NCBI GenBank assembly: GCA_020850595.1
Contig: JADZEK010000106.1
Coordinates: 1 to 58,925, forward strand
DNA: 58,925 bases
DNA from: Anaerolineales bacterium
GTDB taxonomy: Bacteria > Chloroflexota > Anaerolineae > Anaerolineales > UBA6663
Direction: 5' to 3'
Each line of letters starts with the position of its first letter. Within the stretch, counting starts at the first letter, position 1. The notes beneath the pieces were generated by a model. The model was given only the letters and a program-made list of their open reading frames with translations. It was not told the DNA's origin and searched no databases. This document shows, piece after piece, positions 49,540 to 58,802 of the stretch. Position numbers and translations under genes: made by a program.

Positions 49540-50955
49540 ATGGGCTTCCTGTATCAGCCTGAGGACGGCTTTGCCGGTGACTTCATCCCCTTCTATTGGC
49601 AGGGCGACTACCACCTCTTCTACCTGAAGGACTACCGCGACCCGCCGGGCCACGGCGAGGGCGTGCCCTGGTTCCACCTGGTGACCAAGGACTTTGTGAC
49701 CTTTGAAGACTGGGGCGAGGCGCTGCCGCGCGGCACGACGGAAGAGCAGGACCTGTTTGTCTTCACCGGCTGCGTCGTGGAGCGCCAGGGCACGTTTCAC
49801 ATCTTTTACGTGGGCTCCAACCCCTATTTCCGCAAGGCCGGCCGGCCAGAGCAGGTGATTTTGCACGCCACTAGCCCTGATCTGCGGACCTGGCACAAGG
49901 ACCCTGCCTTCAGCGTATATTCTCCAGGTGAGCCAGAGTACGAAATCCACGACTGGCGCGACCCGTTTGTGTTTTGGAACGCCGAGGCCGGCGAATACTG
50001 GATGCTGGTGACCGCGCGCAAGAACACCGGCCCCACTCGCCAGCGCGGGCTGCTGGCCTGCCTGGCCTCGCCGGACCTGACGCACTGGGAGATGCGGCCG
50101 CGGTTCTGGGAGCCGGACCTGTATATCAATCACGAGTGCTCCGACCTGTTTCAGATCGGCGACTGGTGGTACCTGATCTACTCGACCTACAGCGAGCGCT
50201 GGGTGACCCACTACCGCATGAGTCGCACGCTGCAAGGCCCCTGGCTGGCGCCGGCCAACGACACGTTCGATGCCCGCTCTTTCTACGCGGCCAAGACTTC
50301 CACCGACGGGCAGCGGCGGTTTCTCTCGGGCTGGCTGCCCACTCGCAAAGACGAAAAAGATGACGGCGAGTGGCAGTGGGGCGGCAGCCTGGTTGTGAAC
50401 GAGCTGGTGCAGCACCCCGACGGCCGGCTGGCCGTGCGTCCGCCTGAATCAATCGTGCGCGCCCTTGGCACCCGGCACCCCTTGCAGCCGCAGGCCGTGC
50501 TTGGGCCGTGGCAGATCGAGGCTGAGCGAGTCACTGGCGGCACCGCTGGGCAGGCCGCCTCGCTGCTGCTGGCCGACCTGCCGGAAACCGGCCTAATTGA
50601 AGCCGAGGTCCGCTATGTCGCCGGCACGGGCAGCTTTGGCTTCCTGCTGCGCGCGGATGAGGCGCTGGAGCACTACTACGTGGTGCGCTTCGAGCCGGCC
50701 CGGCAGCGCGTGGTGTTCGACCGCTGGCCCCGGCCGGGCGACCAACCTTTCATACTGGAGCAGCCGGTGACGCTGGCCCCGGACGAGCCACTGCAAGTGC
50801 GCATTCTGGTGGACGGCACGTGCGCTGTGGTCTACGCCGGCGACCAGACCGTGCTCTCCTGCCGGATGTACGAGCACCGGGTGGGCAAGCTGGGCTTGTT
50901 TGCCAATGAGGTCGAGGCCAGCTTCGCCGCGATCACCCTCGCGACGCGGGGCTGA
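49540..50955 (+). CDS. GH32-like glycoside hydrolase (fructan-type beta-propeller)
   Basis: This 471-aa protein has an N-terminal five-bladed propeller (about 1-310) with the candidate nucleophile D14 in FAGDFIPFYW and QGDYHLFYLKDY. The transition-state-type motif DWRDPFVF lies at 138-145, with the acid/base motif HECSDLF at 198-204. A C-terminal beta-sandwich follows (about 330-471, TGSFGFLLRADEALEHYYVVRFEP). There is no signal peptide, so it acts in the cytoplasm on imported oligosaccharides. The WMNDPNG motif is degenerate, so substrate specificity (inulin, levan, sucrose-type or other) is open. AGAGGAG precedes ATG. Confidence 0.8.
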   Translation: MGFLYQPEDGFAGDFIPFYWQGDYHLFYLKDYRDPPGHGEGVPWFHLVTKDFVTFEDWGEALPRGTTEEQDLFVFTGCVVERQGTFHIFYVGSNPYFRKAGRPEQVILHATSPDLRTWHKDPAFSVYSPGEPEYEIHDWRDPFVFWNAEAGEYWMLVTARKNTGPTRQRGLLACLASPDLTHWEMRPRFWEPDLYINHECSDLFQIGDWWYLIYSTYSERWVTHYRMSRTLQGPWLAPANDTFDARSFYAAKTSTDGQRRFLSGWLPTRKDEKDDGEWQWGGSLVVNELVQHPDGRLAVRPPESIVRALGTRHPLQPQAVLGPWQIEAERVTGGTAGQAASLLLADLPETGLIEAEVRYVAGTGSFGFLLRADEALEHYYVVRFEPARQRVVFDRWPRPGDQPFILEQPVTLAPDEPLQVRILVDGTCAVVYAGDQTVLSCRMYEHRVGKLGLFANEVEASFAAITLATRG

Positions 50956-50981
50956 TTGGGGAAAGGTAGGCAAACGCGCGT

Positions 50982-53900
50982 ATGGCCCAAGCTCCATCGG
51001 CGGCGCCGCTCCAGTTGGCGACTGACTACCTCCGCCTAACGCTCGCTGCCACGGGGCAGCTGCTCTCTCTGGAGGACCTTCGATGCGGAGTGCGCCATTT
51101 GGCGGCTGGCGACGCGCTGCACATTCACACCGGCCGCGGCGCCTTTTCCAATGCAGGCGTTGCCGCAGCGGTGGTCGAGAGCTCAAGCCGCCACGTGCGC
51201 CTGGCCTGGCCAAGGCATGCCTTGGGAGATGTTGAGCTAACGGTCGAGCTATCTGAGAATCTACCATTGATGCGCCGGCAGGTGCGGTTTATTCCTCACT
51301 TGCCCGTGGCCCTGCTGGAGATTGCCTGGGAAACGCATTTCGCCACGGCGCCCAGCGAGGTCTTGCCCTATGACACGTTTTGGAATGCGCCCACGGTGGC
51401 GTTTGTGCGCTGGCCCGGAAGAACCCTACTGGCCGGCATCGAGAATCCCTTCTTCCGCACCGACTGTCTGTCCGATGGCCTGCGTCAGGGTTTTGCGCCT
51501 GGCCTGCTGCTGGCGGCTGGTGAAGCGTACGAGAGTGAGGCCCAGTTCATCAGTCATTGCCTGACCACCGGCCAACCCGTGGTGGAGGTGCCGCCCCGAA
51601 TCCGCTTTGCGCCGCTGGATGTGCATCATCCGCGGTTTCGCAATCCGTCGGGAAACCATGCGCTTGACACCGCCGAGATCGCCGCCATGCGCGCCATTGC
51701 GGACGACTGGCTGGGTGAGTCGATCGTTCGGCAGCCGATCCGCTTTATTTTGTACACGTACTGGTATCCATTGCCGCAACCGCCGCTTGATGCGGCTGGT
51801 GAGTCGCGCTGGATGCAGGTGGCCGACACCTTTCACGAACTGGGCGGGAACCTATTGCTGTTCACGCCCCTGCATCACGCACCTTTGCCCGATACCACGC
51901 CCAATGCCTATTTCGACTGGGCGCCTGCCGGCTCAAGCGCCGAGCGGGTGTTGCAACACGCTCAGAGCCTCGGCCTGGCTTGCGGCTTCTATTCCGGCGT
52001 GGCGGCCGGCAACCGCGACTACGGCAATTCCGCTGCCTTACCCTTCGCGCCCGACATCGCCGCGTGGAAAAAGATTGATCGGCACGGGCATCTGAGCGCC
52101 GAAAACTGCCTGGCGTGCGACGCCTATGCCGAATGGTTCCGCGCTGTGCAGCAGAACACCATCGATCGGCTGGGGCTGCGCTCTTGGTCGTGGGATCCTG
52201 GCCCCGGTCACGGCAACTTTTGTTGGTCCACCGAACACGGTCATCTCCCCGGCCAAGGCGCCTACAAGGGGTGGCGTAACAGCAGCACCATCATGCGCCG
52301 GCTGCGCGCCGAGTCCCGCGGCGGCCTGTTTATTCAGGGGTTCTACGGCCGCAAGGAATACGGCCTGTGGGGCTTGCGCGACTCAGATCAGCATGAAGCG
52401 TACTGGGAGCAGCAGGTCGAGTATGGCGCCTCCCTTCATCCGCAGCTGGCCAGCGAGCGCATGAATGCTGACGGCGTTCGTCTGCAAGCCTGGTGGTGTC
52501 AGAACTTCCGATTTCTGCCGCCGGCCCAGAACCATCCGTTGGTTCATCGGATTACCCAGCAATGCCAAGAGGACTGCCGCCAGGATCAACTCTGGGACCG
52601 CCAGGCCTGGCGCTACGCGGTGCTCTCGGCGCTCGCGGTCGGCAATGGCCTCACCGCTTGCATCCTGCCAGAAGACGCGGCCAGCGTGCCGGGCTACGCC
52701 GAGTTCCTGGCACACTGGCTGGCCTGGGCACGCTTGCATGCCGACCTAATCCCCCGCCAGGTCTGCTTTGGCGCGCAGGTCGAAATTGGCGGCGTAGACG
52801 GTTATGGCCGTATCGACGGAGACCGGGGCGTTATCTTTCTGTGCAATCCAGCGCTGCGCCCGACGTTGGCGCGTTTTACGCTGCGTGAGGCCGGCTTGTC
52901 CGTGTCTGGCCCCTTCCATTTGGTCGAGTTCCATCCTCGTCCGAGCGTCTACAGCCTTGATGCAGCCAGCGGCGCGGTGGCCTGGTCGGCCGACGACCCG
53001 CTGACCGTTGAGGTTCCTGCTCAGGAAGTGGTGGTGTTGGAAGTGCGCCGCGATGACGGCCACGCCCGGGTCTTTGGGATCGGTGCCCGGCTGGCCGAGC
53101 GCGGCAGCGTGGCTGAGCTCAGCGCGGTTGAGCTTCAGCCCGGTTCGGTTCAGGCGTTTGCCGTTCGCACAGCAGCCGATAGTGTGCTCGTCAACGGACA
53201 AGCCATTCCGACCACAGTCATAAACGGCCTGCGGGGTGGCCGCCTCATCGGTGCCGGTCAACCGTTGCCCCGCTGCCTCGATGTCTGGCACGACGAAGCC
53301 GGCCGTCGGTTCCAGTTTCCCCGTCATGCGGCGTATGAGCACCTGCGCCTGCGCAGCCGCTTTCTAGTCAACGCTGCCGTCCGCGCGCATCTCGCGGCTC
53401 ACCGGCCAACCGACCCGGCGGCCGTAGACGCCCTGGTGGGAGAACTCCACGCCAAGGGGTGGACCGATCCAGCTACTTGGGCCCGCCCCGATCGGCTGTG
53501 GCTGGTGCTCCCCTTCACCGATGCCCAACGCGTCGGCCAGGTGGTGCTGCGCGTCAACGATCAGCCGCAGCCGCTGTTCGCCTATGCTTTGCATGGTGCG
53601 CGCGTCATTTGGTACGCCGACCTTAGTGATGTGCTGCCACGCGACGGCGAAGTTCAGCTCGAACTGGAGCTAAGCGATCTGGGCGCGAACCAATTTTCCG
53701 GTCCCTATCTCGACTTGCCGCCCAGGTCAAATACCCAACAGATTGAGGCGGCGCCGGACGAGACCCCGTCTCGCGTGATCTTTGGTGAGATTCTGCCCAA
53801 TCCACCCGACTTATTGATGGCGCGACCCGCGGGCCTGCCGCCACCCCGCATTGCGGTGATCACCGCCACGCCACTTGAATTGCGCGCGGGCGGTCAACTG

Positions 53901-54140
53901 GTCCTGCGCTGCCGCGTGGACCAAGCCGCCGCTGATCTGCGGGGCGTATATGCCTCGACCTATGGCTGGGATCATCCGCTCGATTATGACGCCGAGCAGG
54001 ACTGCTGGATTCTGTCCCAGGACCTAGTTCCGCGCGCAGACATCATCCTTGATACCGCCGCTGTTTTTCTTTGGGCCGTGGCCCGCGATGGGACGGTCGG
54101 CGAGCGGGCGGCTGTGCCGGTAGAGTGGTGTTTTGCGTGA
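50982..54140 (+). CDS. Large unassigned glycosidase-like protein (1052 aa)
   Basis: The protein has an N-terminal beta-sandwich (about 1-210), a probable TIM barrel (about 230-600) with WGYPLPQPP-like strands and LGLRSWSWDPGPGHGNFCW, and RGGLFIQGFYGRKEYGLWGLRDSDQHEAYWEQQ. Beta-rich C-terminal domains follow (about 620-1052), one ending LELELSDLGANQFSGPYLDLPPR. The barrel recalls clan GH-D (alpha-galactosidase-like) enzymes, but no family signature is complete. No signal peptide is present. It follows the first GH32-like gene by 26 bp, so the two are co-transcribed. Acidic residues at the WDPG and LRDSDQHE strands are the best catalytic candidates. Confidence 0.6.
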   Translation: MAQAPSAAPLQLATDYLRLTLAATGQLLSLEDLRCGVRHLAAGDALHIHTGRGAFSNAGVAAAVVESSSRHVRLAWPRHALGDVELTVELSENLPLMRRQVRFIPHLPVALLEIAWETHFATAPSEVLPYDTFWNAPTVAFVRWPGRTLLAGIENPFFRTDCLSDGLRQGFAPGLLLAAGEAYESEAQFISHCLTTGQPVVEVPPRIRFAPLDVHHPRFRNPSGNHALDTAEIAAMRAIADDWLGESIVRQPIRFILYTYWYPLPQPPLDAAGESRWMQVADTFHELGGNLLLFTPLHHAPLPDTTPNAYFDWAPAGSSAERVLQHAQSLGLACGFYSGVAAGNRDYGNSAALPFAPDIAAWKKIDRHGHLSAENCLACDAYAEWFRAVQQNTIDRLGLRSWSWDPGPGHGNFCWSTEHGHLPGQGAYKGWRNSSTIMRRLRAESRGGLFIQGFYGRKEYGLWGLRDSDQHEAYWEQQVEYGASLHPQLASERMNADGVRLQAWWCQNFRFLPPAQNHPLVHRITQQCQEDCRQDQLWDRQAWRYAVLSALAVGNGLTACILPEDAASVPGYAEFLAHWLAWARLHADLIPRQVCFGAQVEIGGVDGYGRIDGDRGVIFLCNPALRPTLARFTLREAGLSVSGPFHLVEFHPRPSVYSLDAASGAVAWSADDPLTVEVPAQEVVVLEVRRDDGHARVFGIGARLAERGSVAELSAVELQPGSVQAFAVRTAADSVLVNGQAIPTTVINGLRGGRLIGAGQPLPRCLDVWHDEAGRRFQFPRHAAYEHLRLRSRFLVNAAVRAHLAAHRPTDPAAVDALVGELHAKGWTDPATWARPDRLWLVLPFTDAQRVGQVVLRVNDQPQPLFAYALHGARVIWYADLSDVLPRDGEVQLELELSDLGANQFSGPYLDLPPRSNTQQIEAAPDETPSRVIFGEILPNPPDLLMARPAGLPPPRIAVITATPLELRAGGQLVLRCRVDQAAADLRGVYASTYGWDHPLDYDAEQDCWILSQDLVPRADIILDTAAVFLWAVARDGTVGERAAVPVEWCFA

Positions 54141-54153
54141 GCTGTGCCGGCCC

Positions 54154-55413
54154 GGTAGCACCCCAGTTAGCCGTGGTGGCGGGTTATGAGCAGTCGGGAG
54201 GCACCTTGAAATAGAACGGGGCCACAGGCACAATCCTTTCTGTCGAGGAAGGGAGGTTGCCCATGGACCCGCAGACAGTATTCTGCCCGAACCTGGACTG
54301 TCCAGCAAGGGGGCAGGTTGGTGAGGGCAATGTCGGGATCCACAGCCGCAAGGAAGGCCGCTACCGTTGCCGCGTGTGTGGAAAGACCTTTGCGGCGCGG
54401 ACGGGCAGCGCCTTTTATCGGCTGCGGACGGCGGAAGAGGCCGTAACGTTGGTGGACACGCTGTTGGCGCACGGTTGTCCAGTGCAGGCGATTGTGGTGG
54501 CGTTTGGGATCGACGAACGGACCGTGCTGGCCTGGGAGACGCGCGCGGGGCAGCAGTGCCAACGAGTACAGGCGCATCTGGTGGAGCAACCGCGCGACTT
54601 GGGCCAGGTCCAGGCCGACGAGTTGTGGGTCAAGCTGCAGGGTCTGAAGGCCTGGATGGCCCTGGCCCTGGAAGTCTCGACGCGGCTGTGGCTGGGAGGC
54701 GTGATCTCGGCGCAACGGGATCGCGCTTTGATCAGCGCTTTGATCCAGAAGGTCCGGGCCTGCGCTTTGCCGCGACCGCTGCTGATTTGCGTGGATGGGC
54801 TGGCAACCTATGTCAACGCCATCCGACAGGTCTTTCGTGATCCGGTGCCGCGCAACGGTCAGACCGGACGCCGACGCTTGCGCCCCTGGCGCAGCCTCTA
54901 CATCGCGCAGGTGGTCAAGTAGTACGCGAAACGACACGTGGTGGCTGTCCAACGGCGCATTGTGCAAGGCCGACAAGCGGCCATCCAGCGCCTGATCGAT
55001 CGAACGCAAGCTGGCGGAGGTATCAACACCGCTTACATCGAGCGCCTCAACGCCACCTTCGGGGCTCGCCTCCACCGGCTCGTGCGGCGCGGTCGGAGCC
55101 TGGGACGGCAAGTCCCCACTCTCCAGCACGGGATGTATCTGATCGGTGCGGTCTACAACTTCTGCACGTTTCATGGCAGCCTGAGGATCCGCCGGCGTGG
55201 CCGACCAGACCACGCCGGTCACCGCTGGCACTTTCGGACACCGGCTATGGCAGCGGGCTTGAGCGATCACCGTTGGAGCGTTTACGAACTGCTGACTTAC
55301 CGAGTCCCACCGTCGCGCTGGACCCCGCCCAAGCACCGCGGGCGGCAATCGAAAGCAACTCGGGCGCTGGTCGCGCGCTGGTGCACCTGACCACGGTTAA
55401 GTGGAGTGCTACC
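54154..55413. mobile_element. IS1-like insertion sequence, 1260 bp
   Basis: The terminal inverted repeats start GGTAGCAC (24 bp, about three mismatches: 54154-54177 and 55390-55413). An 8-bp target duplication GCCGGCCC flanks them at 54146-54153 and 55414-55421. Inside is one transposase frame with a premature stop. The element separates the large glycosidase gene from the second GH32-like gene and may cut the operon. Confidence 0.85.
54257..55390 (+). pseudogene. IS1-like DDE transposase interrupted by an in-frame TAG
   Basis: The N-terminal zinc ribbon (CPNLDCPARGQ...YRCRVCGKTF) is followed by a helix-turn-helix and by a DDE domain with first Asp in VQADELWVK and second Asp in LLICVDGLATYVNAI. 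Then a TAG falls at 54920-54922. The same frame continues with INTAYIERLNATFGARLHRL, which carries the catalytic Glu. The full frame would be 377 aa; translation as read stops at 221 aa without the Glu. It is either a dead copy or needs readthrough. Confidence 0.8.
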
Positions 55414-55456
55414 GCCGGCCCGCGCCTCGATAAATTCGTGAACGGAGAATGTTTAC

Positions 55457-56926
55457 ATGAGCGTCTCTCTGGAGCAAAACCCTTTAGTTGCGCCGTACCG
55501 TGAATTGCGGGCCAGGTTGCTCAGCGATCCCCACCGCCCAACCTATCACTTCGTGACCCCCGAGGGCAATTGCCAGCCCTTCGACCCCGATGGCGCGATC
55601 TTCTGGAACGGCCGCTACCACCTCGGCTATATGTTTCAAAACGAGCGCGGCCACTGCTGGGGCCACGCCTCCAGCCGCGACCTGCTGCATTGGCGTTGGC
55701 ACCCTACCGCGCTGGCGCCCGAGCCGGGCGATCCTGAAAAGGGCATTTACAGCGGCAACGTGTTTATCAACAAGCGGGGCGAGGCCACGGCGCTCTATCA
55801 CGGCGCGGAGGCGGGCAACAGCATTGCCACCAGCGCCGAGCCCCAGCTGGACCACTGGACCAAGCTGCCGTCCAACCCCATCATTCCCATCCCCGCTAAG
55901 GGCAGCCCGGAGAGCCAGCTCTACAGCTCGTGGGACCCACACGGCTGGCTAGAGGGCGACACCTACTACGCCGTCTTTGGCGGCAAGATCCCCACGCTCT
56001 TCAAGGCCCAGGAGTTGGGCCAGTGGCACTACGTCGGCCCGCTGCTGAGCCACGAGATGGGGGGGGTGGACGACTTCGAAGACGTGTCGTGCCCCGACCT
56101 GTTCAAGCTGGGCGACCGGTACGTGCTGCTGTGCATCAGCCATGCTTGCGGGTGCCGCTACTACGTGGGGCGCTGGGGGAACGAGCAGTTTCACCCTGAG
56201 CAGCACGAACGGATGAACTGGCCGGGCGGCACCTGTTTTGCGCCTGAAAGCCTGGTGGATGCTCGGGGCCGGCGCATCATGTGGGCCTGGGTGATCGATC
56301 CGCGCGTACACGAGGAGGACGGCTGGTGCGGAACGATGAGCCTGCCGCGCGTCCTTTCGCTGGACAAGGACGGTCGCATGCACATCGAGCCAGCCGAAGA
56401 GCTACAGCAGCTGCGGGTGCGCGAGCGCCGGCTGTCTCAACTGACTGTGGCCGCGGGCGAAACGCTGGTGTTAGACGGAGTCAGCGGGGATTGCCTGGAA
56501 CTGGAGGTGACTATTCCGCCTCAGGCGGCGCATCGGTTTGGGTTGGTGGTGCGCCGCTCGCCCGATGGCGCCGAGCAGACGGTTATCGAGTTTGACCCCG
56601 CCGCCGGCCAAGTGAAGATCGATGTGGCCCGGTCGAGCCTGGAAGCGGTCAAGTACTACACTTTCTGCATGATCGGCGGCGCGGATAATCCTGAGGTGAG
56701 CGCGCAAGTCGCGCCGTTGGCGCTGAACGACGGCGAGCCGCTGAAGCTGCGCGTGTTTTTAGACCGCTCCATTTTGGAAGTCTTCATCAACGGGCGCCAG
56801 TGCCTCACCCAACGGATTTACCCAACGCGCCGCGACAGCCTGGGCGTTGCCCTATTCAGCACCGGCGGGTCGATCATGGTCGAGTCGTTCGCCGCTTGGG
56901 AGATGGCGCCGACGAACCCGTGGTAG
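55457..56926 (+). CDS. GH32-like enzyme with a non-canonical acid/base site
   Basis: This 489-aa protein has a propeller (about 30-320) and C-terminal sandwich (about 340-489). PFDPDGAIFWNGRYHLGYMFQ carries the candidate nucleophile D43, and SSWDPHGW (D160) is in the stabiliser position. The usual E-C-P acid/base motif reads V-S-C-P (210-213), so the Glu position is Ser and E208 lies three residues earlier. LLCISHACGCRYYVG follows. The sandwich ends FLDRSILEVFINGR, a GH32 hallmark. It is cytoplasmic. GGAGA precedes the ATG. It may be inactive as a standard fructosidase or belong to a divergent subfamily. Confidence 0.82.
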   Translation: MSVSLEQNPLVAPYRELRARLLSDPHRPTYHFVTPEGNCQPFDPDGAIFWNGRYHLGYMFQNERGHCWGHASSRDLLHWRWHPTALAPEPGDPEKGIYSGNVFINKRGEATALYHGAEAGNSIATSAEPQLDHWTKLPSNPIIPIPAKGSPESQLYSSWDPHGWLEGDTYYAVFGGKIPTLFKAQELGQWHYVGPLLSHEMGGVDDFEDVSCPDLFKLGDRYVLLCISHACGCRYYVGRWGNEQFHPEQHERMNWPGGTCFAPESLVDARGRRIMWAWVIDPRVHEEDGWCGTMSLPRVLSLDKDGRMHIEPAEELQQLRVRERRLSQLTVAAGETLVLDGVSGDCLELEVTIPPQAAHRFGLVVRRSPDGAEQTVIEFDPAAGQVKIDVARSSLEAVKYYTFCMIGGADNPEVSAQVAPLALNDGEPLKLRVFLDRSILEVFINGRQCLTQRIYPTRRDSLGVALFSTGGSIMVESFAAWEMAPTNPW

Positions 56927-57340
56927 TGGCTGCGACGTTTTGTCGTCAATCAATGACTCACATTATCAGACTTTGGATCTTGATGCAAGCTACGAAATGC
57001 ATTGCCTGACAGTGGCATCCAGCGCGTCATTCGATGGATCCACACCTCGTCAGGCTTGCAGCCGCCCGAGTCGTTGGGGCACGCAAGTCCGCTGGCCCGA
57101 AAGCCAAAACCTAACACCTTGAGACCACGGCTCATAATTCGGAGGTCTGTAATTTGCTTCGGTAGGCAGGTCTGGCAAGCCTTCAGACGACGGCACCAGC
57201 CGGTCGAAGTGGACCAAAAGTAGACCTTACGCCCCAACACTGCTTGGACAGAGTAGGCTGGACAGACACATCAGGCTCCTAATGCTCGAGGAAAGGGGCA
57301 GTTTGGATAGGCTGGACAGCATGGACACGGCCGCCGCAGT
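56927..57340. other. Non-coding region before the second att copy
   Basis: No credible gene is seen. Near its right end a 12-bp sequence, TAGGCTGGACAG, is repeated (57254 and 57308). No other structure was recognised, and the composition is less GC-rich than the flanking genes, suggesting decayed insertion-boundary DNA. Confidence 0.5.
57254..57319. repeat. Direct repeat pair beside the att copy
   Basis: TAGGCTGGACAG occurs at 57254-57265 and 57308-57319, 54 bp apart and 22 bp before the 43-bp tRNA-Lys core. It is a plausible arm-type binding pair for the recombinase at 57575. Confidence 0.45.
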
Positions 57341-57383
57341 CTTTTAAGCACAGGGTTCGGGGTTCGAGTCCCCGGTGGCCCAC
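57341..57383. repeat. Perfect second copy of the tRNA-Lys att core
   Basis: These 43 bp are identical to 17510-17552 (anticodon loop to tRNA end); the 5' tRNA half is absent. It marks either the outer right end of a 40-kb island or the left att site of a further element that begins with the recombinase at 57575. Confidence 0.85.
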
Positions 57384-57411
57384 TACACCCCAGTGCCATG
57401 GGGCTTCCACG

Positions 57412-57449
57412 ACCGGGTGCTATCCCAAACAGGGTTAGCACCCGGTTTT
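57412..57449 (+). terminator. Terminator after the second att copy
   Basis: ACCGGGTGCTA and TAGCACCCGGT form an 11-bp stem with a 13-base loop followed by TTTTG. The repeat CCCAGTGCCATGGG lies on both sides (about 57389 and 57465). Confidence 0.75.
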
Positions 57450-57574
57450 GATTCCGGGTGGCGACCCAGTGCCATGGGACCCCCTTCGCAACCCTGTGCA
57501 TTTATTTCGTCCCCCAACTGGGTAGGTAAAGGAATGGGCAGGAATAGCCGCCTGCCAGGCGAAGGAGTACAAAA

Positions 57575-58687
57575 ATGGCAACCCAGTTACCTAGGACGAA
57601 AAGCATGAAGGTTCCCTATAGCACCGTGATGCAACAGTACTTCGCCGACCTGCGGATCCGCAACCTCAGCCCCGGCACGCTGCGCATCTACGACAAGATT
57701 CTGCGCTATTTTGGCGAGTTTCTGCTGCGCGAGCAGCCGGGGAGCGAACTGCTCATGTCGCACCTGACGCCGGAGCGCGCCAAGGCGTGGGTGGCCCACC
57801 GGATGGGGCTGCAGCAGGTTTGGGCCGACCATCCCCACAAGCCGACCCAGGAGCGGCCGCTTTCGCTCGGCACCATCCACCAGGAAGTGCGCTCACTCAA
57901 GACCTTCGGCGTCTGGCTGGCCGACAACGGCTATACCAACCCCTTCAGCAGCCTGAAGACACCCAAGTTGCCACGGCACTTGATCGACATTCTGAGCGAT
58001 GACGAGATTAAGACGCTCTTCAACATCTACAACCCCGAGACGCACTTTGGCGCGCGCTGGCAGGCGATGCTGGCCTTCTTCCTGGACACCGGCGTGCGGC
58101 TGGATGAGCTGATCACCCTAACCAACGAGAACCTAGACGAGCACGACTTCCGCGCCAAAGTACGGGGCAAAGGCGACAAGGAGCGCTTCGTGCGCTACGG
58201 CAGCAAGACCCACAAGCTGATTTCCCGTTATCACCACGTCCACCGGCCGGGGACGGCGCGCGTCGTCTTCGCCAGCCTGGAGGGCGAGCGCCTGACGGCC
58301 TCAGGCATGCAGACCATGGCGCGCTATGTGCGCAAGAACTCGGGGATTGAGCGCTTTCACTTCCACCTGCTGCGCCACACTTTCGCCACCAAGTTTCTAA
58401 TGGCGGGCGGCGACGCCTTCGAGCTGCAGGCGCGCCTGGGCCACGAGAGCCTGGAGACGACCAAACGCTACGTCCACCTGGCGCAGCAGTTGGCGCAGAC
58501 GCAGAAGGGCATCGAGATCCGCCGGCCGTCGCCGCTGGACGCGATGACGTTCGACCCGTCGCGGACGCGCAGCCGGCGCCGCGGCCGGCCGTGGGGCCAG
58601 GAGGAGGAGAAGTATGCCGAGCCGCCGGTTGAGCCGAAAGGCCGGAAGCGTAAGGATCGGGATATGGCGGAGTGGGAGGACGATTGA
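57575..58687 (+). CDS. Tyrosine recombinase / integrase 3
   Basis: This 370-aa protein has a SAM-like domain (about 15-125) and a catalytic domain with Arg in FLDTGVRLDELI, Lys in VRGKGDKERFVRYG, FHLLRHTFATK, LGHESLETTKRYVHL and its Tyr. The C-terminal 45 residues are basic and extended. GAAGGAG lies eight bases before ATG. It is the only gene between the 43-bp att copy and the next terminator, so it probably belongs to a further element or is the outer integrase of the island. It differs clearly from recombinases 1 and 2. Confidence 0.92.
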   Translation: MATQLPRTKSMKVPYSTVMQQYFADLRIRNLSPGTLRIYDKILRYFGEFLLREQPGSELLMSHLTPERAKAWVAHRMGLQQVWADHPHKPTQERPLSLGTIHQEVRSLKTFGVWLADNGYTNPFSSLKTPKLPRHLIDILSDDEIKTLFNIYNPETHFGARWQAMLAFFLDTGVRLDELITLTNENLDEHDFRAKVRGKGDKERFVRYGSKTHKLISRYHHVHRPGTARVVFASLEGERLTASGMQTMARYVRKNSGIERFHFHLLRHTFATKFLMAGGDAFELQARLGHESLETTKRYVHLAQQLAQTQKGIEIRRPSPLDAMTFDPSRTRSRRRGRPWGQEEEKYAEPPVEPKGRKRKDRDMAEWEDD

Positions 58688-58696
58688 AGCTAGGTG

Positions 58697-58737
58697 GGCA
58701 AGGGGCTGGGCAAAAGCGCGCCGCCCAGCCCCTTGCC
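58697..58737. terminator. Strong terminator after integrase 3
   Basis: GGCAAGGGGCTGGGC and GCCCAGCCCCTTGCC form a perfect 15-bp stem with an 11-base loop. Confidence 0.75.
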
Positions 58738-58762
58738 AGTTCTGCGTCGTGCTATTTCAATA

Positions 58763-58796
58763 TTGACGTTAGTACGCCATTGGCGTATAGTAGGAG
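58763..58796 (+). promoter_or_regulatory. Promoter with palindromic operator for the toxin gene
   Basis: TTGACG and TATAGT are separated by 17 bp. The palindrome TACGCCATTGGCGTA (58773-58787) fills the spacer, and AGGAG follows at 58792. An operator inside the promoter spacer is usual for autoregulated toxin-antitoxin operons. Confidence 0.7.
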
Positions 58797-58802
58797 TGTG
58801 AC

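Noticed and set aside
54167..55348. A 393-codon minus-strand frame across the IS
   Set aside because: It is the antisense of the transposase; no motif and no start signal.
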